Assembly (NCBI GenBank): GCA_964035575.1
Contig: CAXIVB010000017.1
Coordinates: 25,001 to 89,000 of the forward strand
Length of the DNA: 64,000 nucleotides
Source: Rhynchopus sp. YZ270_cl-10
Taxonomy: Eukaryota > Euglenozoa > Diplonemea > Diplonemida > Diplonemidae
Direction: 5' to 3'
Under the pieces are notes generated by a model, which saw only the letters and a list, made by a program, of their open reading frames with translations, was not told the origin of the DNA and ran no database searches. Made by a program: the position numbers and the translations under genes. This document shows positions 1 through 8,498 of the stretch, piece after piece (positions within the stretch are counted from its first letter, which is position 1; each line of letters begins with the position of its first letter).

Positions 1-29
1 AAAAAATGGGTTCACTGAAAAAGGTTTTC

Positions 30-102
30 TAGCAGAGATAGGTTTCGATCCTATGACCTGTGGGTTATGAGCCCACCGCGCTGACCACTGCGCCACTCTG
101 CT
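30..102 (-). tRNA. tRNA-Met initiator (CAT)
   Basis: The acceptor stem AGCAGAG/CTCTGCT starts with A, and the T arm reads GGATCGAAACC. Both are marks of eukaryotic initiator tRNA rather than elongator Met. The anticodon loop is CTCATAA. A T5 run follows on the minus strand. Confidence 0.96.
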
Positions 103-152
103 TCTAATTACTTCCAACGATGTTTTCTACATGCCCAGCTTAAAAAAGGCTA

Positions 153-205
153 TGCGACCGCCGGGAATCGAACCCGGGTCGAACCCTTGGGAGGGGTCCA
201 TCATG
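153..205 (-). pseudogene. tRNA-Gly(CCC), 3' half, split by a mobile element
   Basis: This is the 3' part of a tRNA whose 5' part lies at 2223-2248. Joined over the duplicated CCATCATG, the halves form a 71-nt tRNA with acceptor GCGACCG/CGGTCGC and anticodon loop CTCCCAA. The B box and T-run terminator are here; the A box is about 2 kb away. The same split is seen in all three units. Gly(TCC) and Gly(GCC) remain intact elsewhere, so loss of this gene may be tolerated. Confidence 0.9.
198..205. repeat. Target-site duplication CCATCATG (left)
   Basis: These 8 bp are repeated at 2223-2230, flanking the inserted element. They belong to the tRNA-Gly(CCC) sequence at the junction of D and anticodon arms. 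Confidence 0.85.
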
Positions 206-208
206 GGC

Positions 209-507
209 CAGTCGGGCGCACAGGGGGGTCCCCTAATCGGGCGCACAGGGGGGTCCCTAATCGGGCGCACAGGGGGGTTTTACGGCTATTAAGAGCCCGG
301 CTAAAACCCCCCTGTGCGCCCGATTAGGGACCCCCCTGTGCGCCCGATTAGCCGACCCCCCTGTGCGCCCGATTAGGAGGACCCCCCTGTGCGCCCGATT
401 AGGCGACCCCCCTGTGCGCCCGATTAGGGGGACCCCCCTGTGCGCCCGATTAGCCGACCCCCCTGTGCGCCCGATTAGGAAATGACCCCCCTGTGCGCCC
501 GATTAGG
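209..507. repeat. Left arm array of CGGGCGCACAGGGGGGT repeats
   Basis: Three repeats run in one orientation, then a short spacer (about 280-300), then eight in the opposite orientation with variable 2-8-bp linkers ending in GATTAG. The arm can therefore fold on itself. Confidence 0.9.
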
Positions 508-509
508 AA

Positions 510-870
510 AAGGTATCCGCTCCGGGTATTGAACCTGCGATGAAAGACTTGTTGACCTGAGTGGTAACCACTTGGCTACTTAGTCTCACATTAGGATTTC
601 ACATACTGGTCACCCACGCCAGTACTATCCAGGCCTGCTGGTGCTTAACTTCTCAAATCAGGTGGGATGAGGCGCATTCACCAGTGTACGGGTGAATACA
701 CCCTGTCCCTACAGAGTTGAGAAGTTAAGTACCAGTAGGCCTGGATAGTACTGGCGTGGGTGACCAGTATGTGAAATCCTTATGTGAGACTTAGTAGCCA
801 AGTGGTTACAACTCAGGTCAACAAATCTCGCGGTCTCGGATTCAATCCTCAGAGAGATCCTCCACATATG
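510..870. repeat. Inverted pair of 5S-like/tRNA-like chimeras
   Basis: Around 700 the sequence turns back on itself. On each side a 5S-derived piece (594-698 minus, 708-781 plus) retains the 5S internal-promoter region. Each leads into a tRNA-like segment with an A box (TAGCCAAGTGG) and a degenerate B box. The acceptor ends do not pair, so these are not tRNA genes. The arrangement resembles 5S-headed (SINE3-type) short elements. Confidence 0.65.
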
Positions 871-935
871 TCTTGCAGGTTTGTGTCATTCTCTTACATA
901 CCTTCGTGTTCGTTTAGTCAACGTTATCTCGTTCT

Positions 936-1836
936 AGGTTGCGTTATCTGGCTCGTGGTTGTGCGGGTTTGCGGGTTGACGGGTGCGCGGGTTTGCGGGT
1001 TCGAGGTTACGTTATCTGGCTGGTGTGGTCAATAAGCTGGCTGGTGGGTGCGGGTGCGCGGGACCTAGCTGGTTCTAGGTTACGTTATCTGGCTGGTGTG
1101 GTCAATAAGCTGGCTGGTGGGTGCGGGTGCGCGGGACCTAGCTGGTTCTAGGTTGCGTTATCTGGCTGGTGTGGTCACTAAGCTGGCTGGTGGGTGCGGG
1201 TGCGCGGGACCTAGCTGCTTCTAGGTTGCGTTATCTGGCTGGTGTGGTCACTAAGCCGGCTGGTGGGTGCGGGTGCGCGGGACCTAGCTGGTTCTAGGTT
1301 GCGTTATCTGGCTGGTGGTTGTGCGGGTTTGCGGGTTGACGGGTGCGCGGGTTTGCGGGTTCTAGGTTACGTTATCTGGCTGGTGTGGTCAATAAGCTGG
1401 CTGGTGGGTGCGGGTGCGCGGGACCTAGCTGGTTCTAGGTTGCGTTATCTGGCTGGTGTGGTCACTAAGCCGGCTGGTGGGTGCGGGTGCGCGGGACCTA
1501 GCTGGTTCTAGGTTGCGTTATCTGGCTGGTGTGGTCACTAAGCCGGCTGGTGGGTGCGGGTGCGCGGGACCTAGCTGGTTCTAGGTTGCGTTATCTGGCT
1601 GGTGTGGTCACTAAGCCGGCTGGTGGGTGCGGGTGCGCGGGACCTAGCTGGTTCTAGGTTGCGTTATCTGGCTGGTGTAGTCACTAAGCCGGCTGGTGGG
1701 TGCGGGTGCGCGGGACCTAGCTGGTTCTAGGTTGCGTTATCTGGCTGGTGTGGTCACTAAGCTGGCTGGTGGGTGCGGGTGCGCGGGACCTAGCTGGTTC
1801 TAGGTTGCGTTATCTGGCTGGTGTGGTCACTAAGCC
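936..1836 (+). repeat. 73-bp minisatellite
   Basis: About eleven GC-rich 73-bp units carry the motifs GCGTTATCTGGCTGGTG and GACCTAGCTGGTTCTAGG. A variant unit has GCGGGTTTGCGGGTT inserted. The array is two units shorter in unit 2 and one shorter in unit 3. The open frames here are repeat-generated, not genes. Confidence 0.95.
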
Positions 1837-1972
1837 TGTGTGATCCCAGTGTACCAAAAAAATTTTCCACCACCAAATTTTACCACCAGTAGTCTTCCCC
1901 CCTTGGGTTGAGGTCTCAAAAAAATTTTTGCACGATAAGTCATGTTGAACAAAATATTTCAAAAAAACCACC

Positions 1973-2216
1973 CCCCTGTGCGCCCGATTAGCCGACCCCC
2001 CTGTGCGCCCGATTAGGAGTACCCCCCTGTGCGCCCGATTAGGCGACCCCCCTGTGCGCCCGATTAGGGGGACCCCCCTGTGCGCCCGATTAGCCGACCC
2101 CCCTGTGCGCCCGATTAGGAAATGACCCCCCTGTGCGCCCGATTAGGGACCCCCCTGTGCGCCCGATTAGGGTACCCCCCTGTGCGCCCGATTAGGGTAC
2201 CCCCCTGTGCGCCCGA
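1973..2216. repeat. Right arm array of CCCCCCTGTGCGCCCGATTAG repeats
   Basis: About ten repeats lie in a single orientation, inverted relative to the element's left terminus. They form the right foldback arm. Confidence 0.9.
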
Positions 2217-2222
2217 CATACC

Positions 2223-2248
2223 CCATCATGCCACTAGACCACGGTCGC
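2223..2248 (-). pseudogene. tRNA-Gly(CCC), 5' half
   Basis: This carries the acceptor 5' strand GCGACCG and the D arm with A box TGGTCTAGTGG. It is separated from its 3' half (153-205) by the 2-kb insertion, and includes the right-hand duplication CCATCATG at 2223-2230. Confidence 0.9.
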
Positions 2249-2274
2249 CTTATCAAGGGATAAAAGGGCTCGAC

Positions 2275-2347
2275 GCTCTCGTGGCCTAGTGGTTAAGGCA
2301 CAGGTCTTATGAGCCTGGGATCGCGGGTTCAAACCCCGCCGGGAGCA
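2275..2347 (+). tRNA. tRNA-Ile(TAT)
   Basis: Acceptor GCTCTCG/CGGGAGC, anticodon loop CTTATGA, T arm GCGGGTTCAAACCCCGC, discriminator A, T7 terminator. It reads AUA codons. Confidence 0.97.
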
Positions 2348-2427
2348 AAGCCTTTTTTTGTTCAGTGAATCATGTTCATTCCTCCTGCTCGTTTCATGAC
2401 TCCTCCAGAAGTTGCAAAGGAACAGTA

Positions 2428-2509
2428 GCGGACGTATCCAAGTGGTTACGGAGGTGCACTCGAAATGCATTGGGCTCTGCCCGCGCAGGTTCAAATCCTG
2501 CCGTCCGCG
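2428..2509 (+). tRNA. tRNA-Ser(CGA)
   Basis: An 82-nt class II tRNA with a long variable arm, acceptor GCGGACG/CGTCCGC, loop CTCGAAA and discriminator G. A T5 run follows. Confidence 0.97.
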
Positions 2510-2587
2510 TTATTGTCTTTTTGCTGTGTAGGGGGAACCCTGTACATTCCATACATCTCAAATAGCCCAAATAAATTTTCACTGGGA

Positions 2588-3195
2588 GTAAGTGATTAGG
2601 GCTGATTAGGGATGTGTGATGCTCCAATTTGCGGTTACGACTTCATAATGGATTCAGGAGCATCCAAACATCCCATTTTCCCGTTAGTTTCCCATTTTTG
2701 ACGATCTGGCTATTGCAGAATAGAGGTGAAAATGACATTTTGCTGGGTCATTTTCGCGAACTCGATTAGGGCACTTCTGATGCTCTAATTTGCGGTTACA
2801 ACCTCATAATGAATTCAGGAGCATCCGAATGACCCATTATCCCAACGTTTTCACATTTTGGACGATCTTGCTATTGCGGAGTATCCGGTGGAAAATCGGA
2901 AAATTCCATGTGTACCGTGTTTCACTGGGAGTAAGTGATTAGGACATGTGTGATGCTCCAATTTGCGGTTCCGACCTCATGATGGCTTCAGGAGCATCCA
3001 AATAACCCGTTTTCCCAACGTTTTCGCATTTTTGACCAGTTGGGCTGTTGCGGAATAGCAGGTAAAAACGGTCATTTTGGCCACCTCAATTAGGGCACTT
3101 CTGATGCTCCAATCAAATCGTCCGACCTCATAATGGGTTCGGGAGCACCCAAATAACACATATTCCCAACGTTTTCGCGTTTTTGATCCTGTGTG
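2588..3195 (+). repeat. ~165-bp diverged satellite, about four monomers
   Basis: Monomers share GATGCTC(C/T)AAT, a GACCTCATAATG-like block, GGAGCATCCAAAT and CCCAACGTTTTC, spaced about 150-170 bp. The same family recurs at 5040-6150 (inverted), near 10580, near 11640 and at 27040-27640. No gene is seen here. Confidence 0.8.
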
Positions 3196-3239
3196 AGCAA
3201 TCCAGAACAACTTTCTGCTTCAGTAAAAAAAAGTAAAAA

Positions 3240-3358
3240 GGATTCAAGCACCCGGACTTCCCAGCTGGTCACCCACGCCAGTACTATCCAGGCCTGCTGG
3301 TGCTTAACTTCTCAAATCAGGCGGGATGAGGTGTATTCACCAGAGTATGGCCGAATCC
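3240..3358 (-). rRNA. 5S: 5S ribosomal RNA
   Basis: A 119-nt 5S gene with paired ends GGATTC/GAATCC. The conserved core GAGAAGTTAAGCACC and the GTGGGTGACC region carry the internal Pol III promoter. On the minus strand it ends in a T5 run. The sequence resembles euglenozoan 5S. Confidence 0.96.
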
Positions 3359-3442
3359 AATACTGAGTCATGATGGACAACATGTGAACAGGTTGTTTGT
3401 GACCTAACAACGAACCAGAAATAGGACAGTGAACAAAAAACA

Positions 3443-3515
3443 AGGCACTAGAGGGGATCGAACCCTCGACCTCTCGCTTACTGGGCGAGCGCTCTAACCA
3501 CTGAGCTATAGCGCC
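3443..3515 (-). tRNA. tRNA-Thr(AGT)
   Basis: Acceptor GGCGCTA/TAGTGCC, loop CCAGTAA, T arm GAGGGTTCGATCCCCTC. The discriminator is T, shared by all three Thr tRNAs here. Confidence 0.96.
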
Positions 3516-3636
3516 ATGCTTTCTCTCCATCTTCTTTTCTTTGAAGGGGGTCTTTTGAAATGTACAGAGCACGCATCAAAAATTTCCTTCATACCTCCGC
3601 GATGGTGAAAAAATTTTTAACGAAGGAGCCTAGTAA

Positions 3637-3718
3637 GGCGAGGTGGCCGAGTGGTCTAAGGCGCTACGTTCAGGTCGTAGTCTCTTCGGGGGCGTGAGTT
3701 CAAACCTCACCCTCGTCA
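3637..3718 (+). tRNA. tRNA-Leu(CAG)
   Basis: 82-nt class II tRNA; acceptor GGCGAGG/CCTCGTC, loop TTCAGGT, long variable arm with TTCG loop, discriminator A, T5 terminator. Confidence 0.97.
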
Positions 3719-3796
3719 CTTTTTCTTCGTTGTGTGATCACTTAAAAGCCTATTTCGGCCCAAAGCTTGTTGTTTTAAAGAAGCATCATAATTGTG

Positions 3797-3868
3797 GGGC
3801 TCTTAGCTCAGTGGAAGAGCGCCCGTTCCGCATACGGGAGGCCGAGAGTTCGAACCTCTCAGGGTCCA
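3797..3868 (+). tRNA. tRNA-Ala(CGC)
   Basis: Acceptor GGGCTCT/AGGGTCC includes G3-U70, the alanine identity pair. Loop TCCGCAT, discriminator A, followed by T9. Confidence 0.97.
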
Positions 3869-3945
3869 CAGTTTTTTTTTCCCCTGTTTTGTTTCTCCTG
3901 TGTAAATTGGTTCTCAGAGCTTTCACACCTTGCTCCCTAAAATGT

Positions 3946-4017
3946 GGCTGTTTAGCTCAGTGGTAGAGCACATCATCCGTAATGATGGGGTCGTGGGTTC
4001 AATCCCCACAGCGGCCT
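3946..4017 (+). tRNA. tRNA-Thr(CGT)
   Basis: Acceptor GGCTGTT/AGCGGCC, loop TCCGTAA, discriminator T, T7 terminator. Confidence 0.96.
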
Positions 4018-4124
4018 AGGTTTTTTTCAGAGCTCCCCAAGAATTTCCAACCTAACTTGGGGTTTGTGGGTTTGCGGTCACTGGTGCACACATGGCCTGT
4101 GGACGGGCAGGGACAAAAAAAATT

Positions 4125-4454
4125 GGGTGCTTGCGTTGTGTGCTGGATCGGGACCACCAGTAAACTGGCAATCCCACATCCAGTTCTAATATTTGAAGTG
4201 TGAAATAGAACGCAATCGGAAGATTAGTTTACACGAATGTAAGAATAATATCGTCATGGTAATATTCTGTACAGATTGTACGGGATTTACTATCATATGA
4301 GAGTAGTCCGTCGCAGGCCACATCGGGCCCGCAACATGACCGGTCTTCACACAAAATTGTAAAAGAATTTTCCTTGGAAAAAATGTCTTTTTCAAGTTTT
4401 TGTTGTTGCTGAACGAGTTGTTTGGTTTCGAAGTAGCACACTAACTTAGCACCC
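4125..4454 (-). ncRNA. Unidentified structured RNA, paralog 1
   Basis: A ~330-nt RNA gene with termini GGGTGCT and AGCACCC forming a closing stem, followed by T8. A 35-nt element B ends exactly 24 nt upstream. A diverged paralog lies at 13404-13725 with the same promoter, ends and terminator. Stems are kept by compensatory changes, for example GTACA/TGTAC here versus GTACG/CGTAC there. A shared ACAGAATATTAC block is weakly reminiscent of RNase P/MRP, but other hallmarks of those RNAs are not seen. Function unknown; transcription by Pol III is inferred. Confidence 0.75.
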
Positions 4455-4477
4455 AAACATGCAGCAAACATCGGAAT

Positions 4478-4512
4478 ACAAGACAGGGTCGTCTTGTTGG
4501 AGGTGGGTCAGG
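4478..4512 (-). promoter_or_regulatory. Element B upstream of structured RNA paralog 1
   Basis: Contains CTGACCCACCTCCAACAAGA and CCTGTCTTGT on the minus strand. Its end lies 24 nt before the predicted RNA start. Confidence 0.75.
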
Positions 4513-4564
4513 GTCTGGACATCCTCAAATGTGCACACCTAATACAACAGAAGAAAAGGAAAAA

Positions 4565-4683
4565 GGATTCAAGCACCCGGACTTCCCAGCTGGTCACCCA
4601 CGCCAGTACTATCCAGGCCTGCTGGTGCTTAACTTCTCAAATCAGGCGGGATGAGGTGTATTCACCAGAGTATGGCCGAATCC
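4565..4683 (-). rRNA. 5S: 5S ribosomal RNA
   Basis: A 119-nt gene that appears identical to the copy at 3240-3358. It shares the GGATTC/GAATCC closing stem and ends in a T-run broken by C bases. Confidence 0.96.
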
Positions 4684-4735
4684 AATAATAGGTCTGGATA
4701 GAAAAGCTGGGAAGACTTATTACCAGTCCGTTTTT

Positions 4736-4950
4736 ACCTGAGAAGTTAGACACCTCCAAGCCTGGATAGTACTGGCGCGGGTGACCAACTGGATAAATAC
4801 ACCGAAAAATAGATCTAAATTGTCAGACCGGTTCTTAGCTGTGCGCATCCATAAAAAACTAAAAAAATACTTGCGTCAGAAAATCCTAGTGTGTTGTACC
4901 GTGGTCCGATATTCTTTCGGTCCCGGGTTCAACACCTGAGACAGATAATA
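4736..4950 (+). pseudogene. 5S-like fragment followed by tRNA-like remnant
   Basis: 4736-4800 is a diverged 3' part of 5S (GAGAAGTTAGACACC, then GGATAGTACTGGCGCGGGTG). Around 4905-4940 is a B-box-like GGGTTCAACACC. The order 5S-like then tRNA-like matches the chimeras inside the foldback element, so this may be an old short interspersed copy. Confidence 0.45.
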
Positions 4951-5039
4951 TATTTTGACTTTTTCAGATTTTTCTCATTTTTTTGTCTCCTCACTCTTTC
5001 TGAGAATCTTCAAAATTGTCAAAAGTGAGAAATTTTTGG

Positions 5040-6150
5040 GAAAATGGCATATTTAGGGGCTCCTGAATCCATTATGAGGTCAGATGAATCAATCTGAGCA
5101 TCACACATATCCTAATAGACAAAATGTCCGTTTATCAAAATACCTGAAAATGCCTCTTTATCCTATCTAAGGATGTCAGAAACCCTTAAAAGTGCAAAAA
5201 TCTTGGGAATATAGGGTTTTTGGGCCATTCTGAATCCATTGCGGGGTCGGACGATTTGATTGGAGCATCAGAAGTATCCTAATCGGTAAAATGTCGCAAA
5301 AATATGGGCAAAATGCCTTTATACCCTATCTAAGCAATTAGAATGTGCTCTAAAACGCAAAAATCTTGGGAATATGGGGTTTTTGGGCACATCTGAGTTC
5401 ATTGCGGGGTCGTACGATCAGATCTGAGCATCACATAATGTCTAGAATTTTACAGGTGCAACAAACACCTGTATTTTGGTGTAACATGCATATAACCATA
5501 TCTGAATACCTTAAATTTGCACGAAAATGCAAAAATCTTGGGAATATGGGTTTTTTGGGCACATCTGAGTCAATTGCGGGGTCGTACGGTCAGATCCGAG
5601 CATCAGACAATGTCTAGAATTTTAGCTATGCAACAAACACCTGTATATTGGGTAAAATGGCTAATAATCATATCTAAATGGCTCATATATGCTCGAAAAT
5701 GCAAAAATCTTGGGAATATGGGGTTTTTGGGCATTTTTGAGTCAATTGCGGGGTCGTACGATCAGATTAGAGCATCACACAATGTCTCAAATTTTACAGG
5801 TGCAACAAACACCTGTATTTTGGTGTAACATGCAAACAACCATATCTAAATACCTCAAATTTGCACGAAAATGAAGAAATCTTGGGTATATAGGGTTTTT
5901 GGGCCAATCTGAGTCAATTGCGGGGTCGCACGGTCAATTCCGAGTATCAGGCCCTCTCTACAACTTAGCCGGTGCTCAAACATAGGGGTTACAGGCAAAT
6001 ATACCTGTACACAGGCATATGACCTCTGTACGAACCTTCTTTTCACTCGAAAATGCAATTTTCTTGGGTATATGGGGTATTTGAGCACATCTGAGTCAAT
6101 TGCGGGGTCGTACGCTCAGATCCGAGCATCACACACTGTCTAACTGAGAA
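5040..6150 (-). repeat. ~165-bp satellite, inverted block
   Basis: About seven diverged monomers at ~163-175-bp spacing are marked by GAGCATCACA, CAATTGCGGGGTCGTACG and AAATCTTGGGAATATGGGG. They are the reverse complement of the 2588-3195 family. Some monomers carry the palindrome ACAGGTG/CACCTGT. No gene is seen. Confidence 0.8.
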
Positions 6151-6167
6151 ATATTTTGAAAAAAGTC

Positions 6168-7350
6168 GATTTTTTGGTGAAAATATTGTTCACAGAAAAT
6201 CGAATTTTACTATTAAGATTGGCTTTGGGCATGACCCAGTAAGGTTACTATGGGCCCCATGGGACATATACACCCGAATACCAGGCCGTATTTTCAAAAA
6301 GTTGATAATCCCAGTATATGGTATGGCCCTGTGGTACGAAATTTTTGGCCGAAAAAATCGACCAAAAAATCGTCATTTTTCGGGGTCACGGTGACAAAAA
6401 GTTGCATTTTTTCACGAAAAATGGTCGGAATGTGACTTGAATGGGCTCTAATGGGTATATTATGCACATAACATACCTAAATTATGTCGATATTTCACCG
6501 GCGGAGCCGAAAAAATCGATTTTCAGGGTGTGCAAAACTGTAAAAATGACGAAAATCGGAAAAATGACGATTTTTTGGTCAAAATATTTTTCACAGAAAA
6601 TCGAATTTTACTATTAAGATTGGCTTTGGGCATGACCCAGTAAGGTTACTATGGGCCCCATGGGACATATACACCCGAATACCAGGCCGTATTTTCAAAA
6701 AGTTGATAATCCCAGTATATGGTATGGCCCTGTGGTACGAAATTTTTGGCCGAAAAAATCGACCAAAAAATCGTCATTTTTCGGGGTCACGGTGACAAAA
6801 AGTTGCATTTTTTCACGAAAAATGGTCGGAATGTGACTTGAATGGGCTCTAATGGGTATATTATGCACATAACATACCTAAATTATGTCGATATTTCACC
6901 GGCGGAGCCGAAAAAATCGATTTTCAGGGTGTGCAAAACTGTAAAAATGACGAAAATCGGAAAAATGACGATTTTTTGGTCAAAATATTTTTCACAGAAA
7001 ATCGAATTTTACTATTAAGATTGGCTTTGGGCATGACCCAGTAAGGTTACTATGGGCCCCATGGGACATATACACCCGAATACCAGGCCGTATTTTCAAA
7101 AAGTTGATAATCCCAGTATATGGTATGGCCCTGTGGTACGAAATTTTTGGCCGAAAAAATCGACCAAAAAATCGTCATTTTTCGGGGTCACGGTGACAAA
7201 AAGTTGCATTTTTTCACGAAAAATGGTCGGAATGTGACTTGAATGGGCTCTAATGGGTATATTATGCACATAACATACCTAAATTATGTCGATATTTCAC
7301 CGGCGGAGCCGAAAAAATCGATTTTCAGGGTGTGCAAAACTGTAAAAATC
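6168..7350 (+). repeat. 401-bp tandem triplication
   Basis: Three near-identical 401-bp copies start at 6168, 6569 and 6970, the last slightly truncated. Each contains the same 61-codon frame, which I do not regard as a gene because it simply follows the repeat. Confidence 0.95.
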
Positions 7351-8411
7351 ACCAAAATCCCAAAAATCACGATTTTTTTTCAAAAATATTTTTTTCAAAA
7401 AAATCGATTTTAAAATATTGGTTTGGCTTGTGCGGGGACCTGAATCTGGGGCAACATACCCTGTGGGACATACTGGGCCCGATGCAAGGCCGATTTTTCA
7501 AAAATATGGTTGCCCCGGTAGACGGTATGGCCCTGCAGGTCAGTGCATCGGGCCAAAAATCATGAAAAAATCATGATTTTGGGGTCTGGCACCCCATGGG
7601 CACATATATCTGGGGGTGTGAAATATGCATGGAATCGACCGATTGGGGGTGTTATAGGTCCTGGGGGCCCACATGGGCCATATTTCACGCTATTGGGTCA
7701 CGGGAAAGTGATTTTGACATTTTTTCATCGATTTTAGCTGTGAGAACCCTTCAAAAACACTGATTTTGGGGTGTTTCTGAGACGGTACGCTATACCCAGG
7801 GTCATATTAGGTATTAGTCCGGTCGACTTTTTGTAAAAACGACCCCGCAATGGACTCAGGGGTGCCAGATAGTGTATATGCACCAGAATGGATTCACGGG
7901 AAAAGTCAAAATTGGGTGTCAGATACATGCTGCCATAAGTGACGAATTTCAAAAGTTGAGATTTTTCGAAAATCAGGGTTCAGTACACGCTGTACCCAAT
8001 CCTGGGGGCCAAAATTTTCAACTTTTTGAAAAAACGGGCGGTATATGGCCCTAAAGTGTCAAAATGAGTTAATTGCGACCTCGGACGGCCTCCGGAGATG
8101 AGTAGAAGTTTATTTACTGAAAAAAAAAGTCAAAACACAGGCAAAATCCCACCTTCCACAGGTACAGTCAAAACTTTTATCCAGATCTCATGTTTTTTCA
8201 AAAAATTTTAAATTGTTTTTATGACTAACACCTCCGAAATTTTTCCTGATAAGATGGAATATGGTCCTGTCGTAGTATGCAGTGTGTTTGCAGGCAAAAA
8301 TTTGCATTTTCTCGCCCCAGACATTTTTTTATACATAAAAGTGCATAAAGGGACCCCTGACCCCAAAATCCGGGTTCCAGCTTTTTGAAGGGGTCACCCT
8401 ACAGGCCACCT

Positions 8412-8442
8412 CAAAAAGTTGGCCCGTAGGGCCAACTTTTTG
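8412..8442. repeat. Perfect hairpin, 14-bp stem, GTA loop
   Basis: Arms CAAAAAGTTGGCCC and GGGCCAACTTTTTG are separated by GTA. It lies immediately before a second, longer hairpin. Confidence 0.95.
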
Positions 8443-8455
8443 AAAAAACGGGGTT

Positions 8456-8498
8456 GCGATGTGTCCTGGGGGCCCGAAGGGCCCCCAGGACACATCGC
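8456..8498. repeat. Perfect hairpin, 20-bp stem, GAA loop
   Basis: Twenty complementary bases from GCGATGTG to GGGGGCCC flank a GAA loop with no mismatch. Shorter GGGCCC hairpins with GGA and GTA loops lie near 8872 and 9652. Confidence 0.95.

Larger units (their letters stand above)
206..2222 (+). mobile_element. Foldback-like non-autonomous element, copy 1 (inside tRNA-Gly)
   Basis: The element is bounded by the inverted termini GTCGGGCGCACAGGGGGGT and by CCATCATG duplications. Its arms are arrays of ~20-25-bp repeats in inverted orientation. Inside are an inverted pair of 5S-like/tRNA-like chimeras, a 73-bp minisatellite and a short unique A/T-rich segment (about 1837-1972). No transposase is visible. 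Tandem-repeat arms and an 8-11-bp duplication resemble Foldback elements of the MULE group, but the superfamily is inferred. An inverted relative lies at 20232-22172. Confidence 0.75.

Noticed and set aside
209-507. CRISPR-like look of the regularly spaced GGGCGCACAGGGGGG repeats
   Set aside because: Linkers are only 2-8 bp and not spacer-sized, orientation flips within the array, and the setting is eukaryotic.
510-593. A functional tRNA-Ser/Leu in the foldback element
   Set aside because: A- and B-box-like motifs exist, but the ends do not pair and no proper anticodon arm is seen.
4125-4454. Identity of the structured RNA as telomerase RNA, RNase P or MRP
   Set aside because: No CCCTAA-type template is present, and only an ACAGAA block recalls P/MRP RNA, which is too little. 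Left unnamed.
4872-4949. A tRNA gene at 4872-4949
   Set aside because: Only a B-box-like GGGTTCAACACC is present; no acceptor or anticodon stem forms.
6250-7237. Three identical 61-codon frames
   Set aside because: They only reflect the 401-bp triplication; no domain or translation signal supports a gene.
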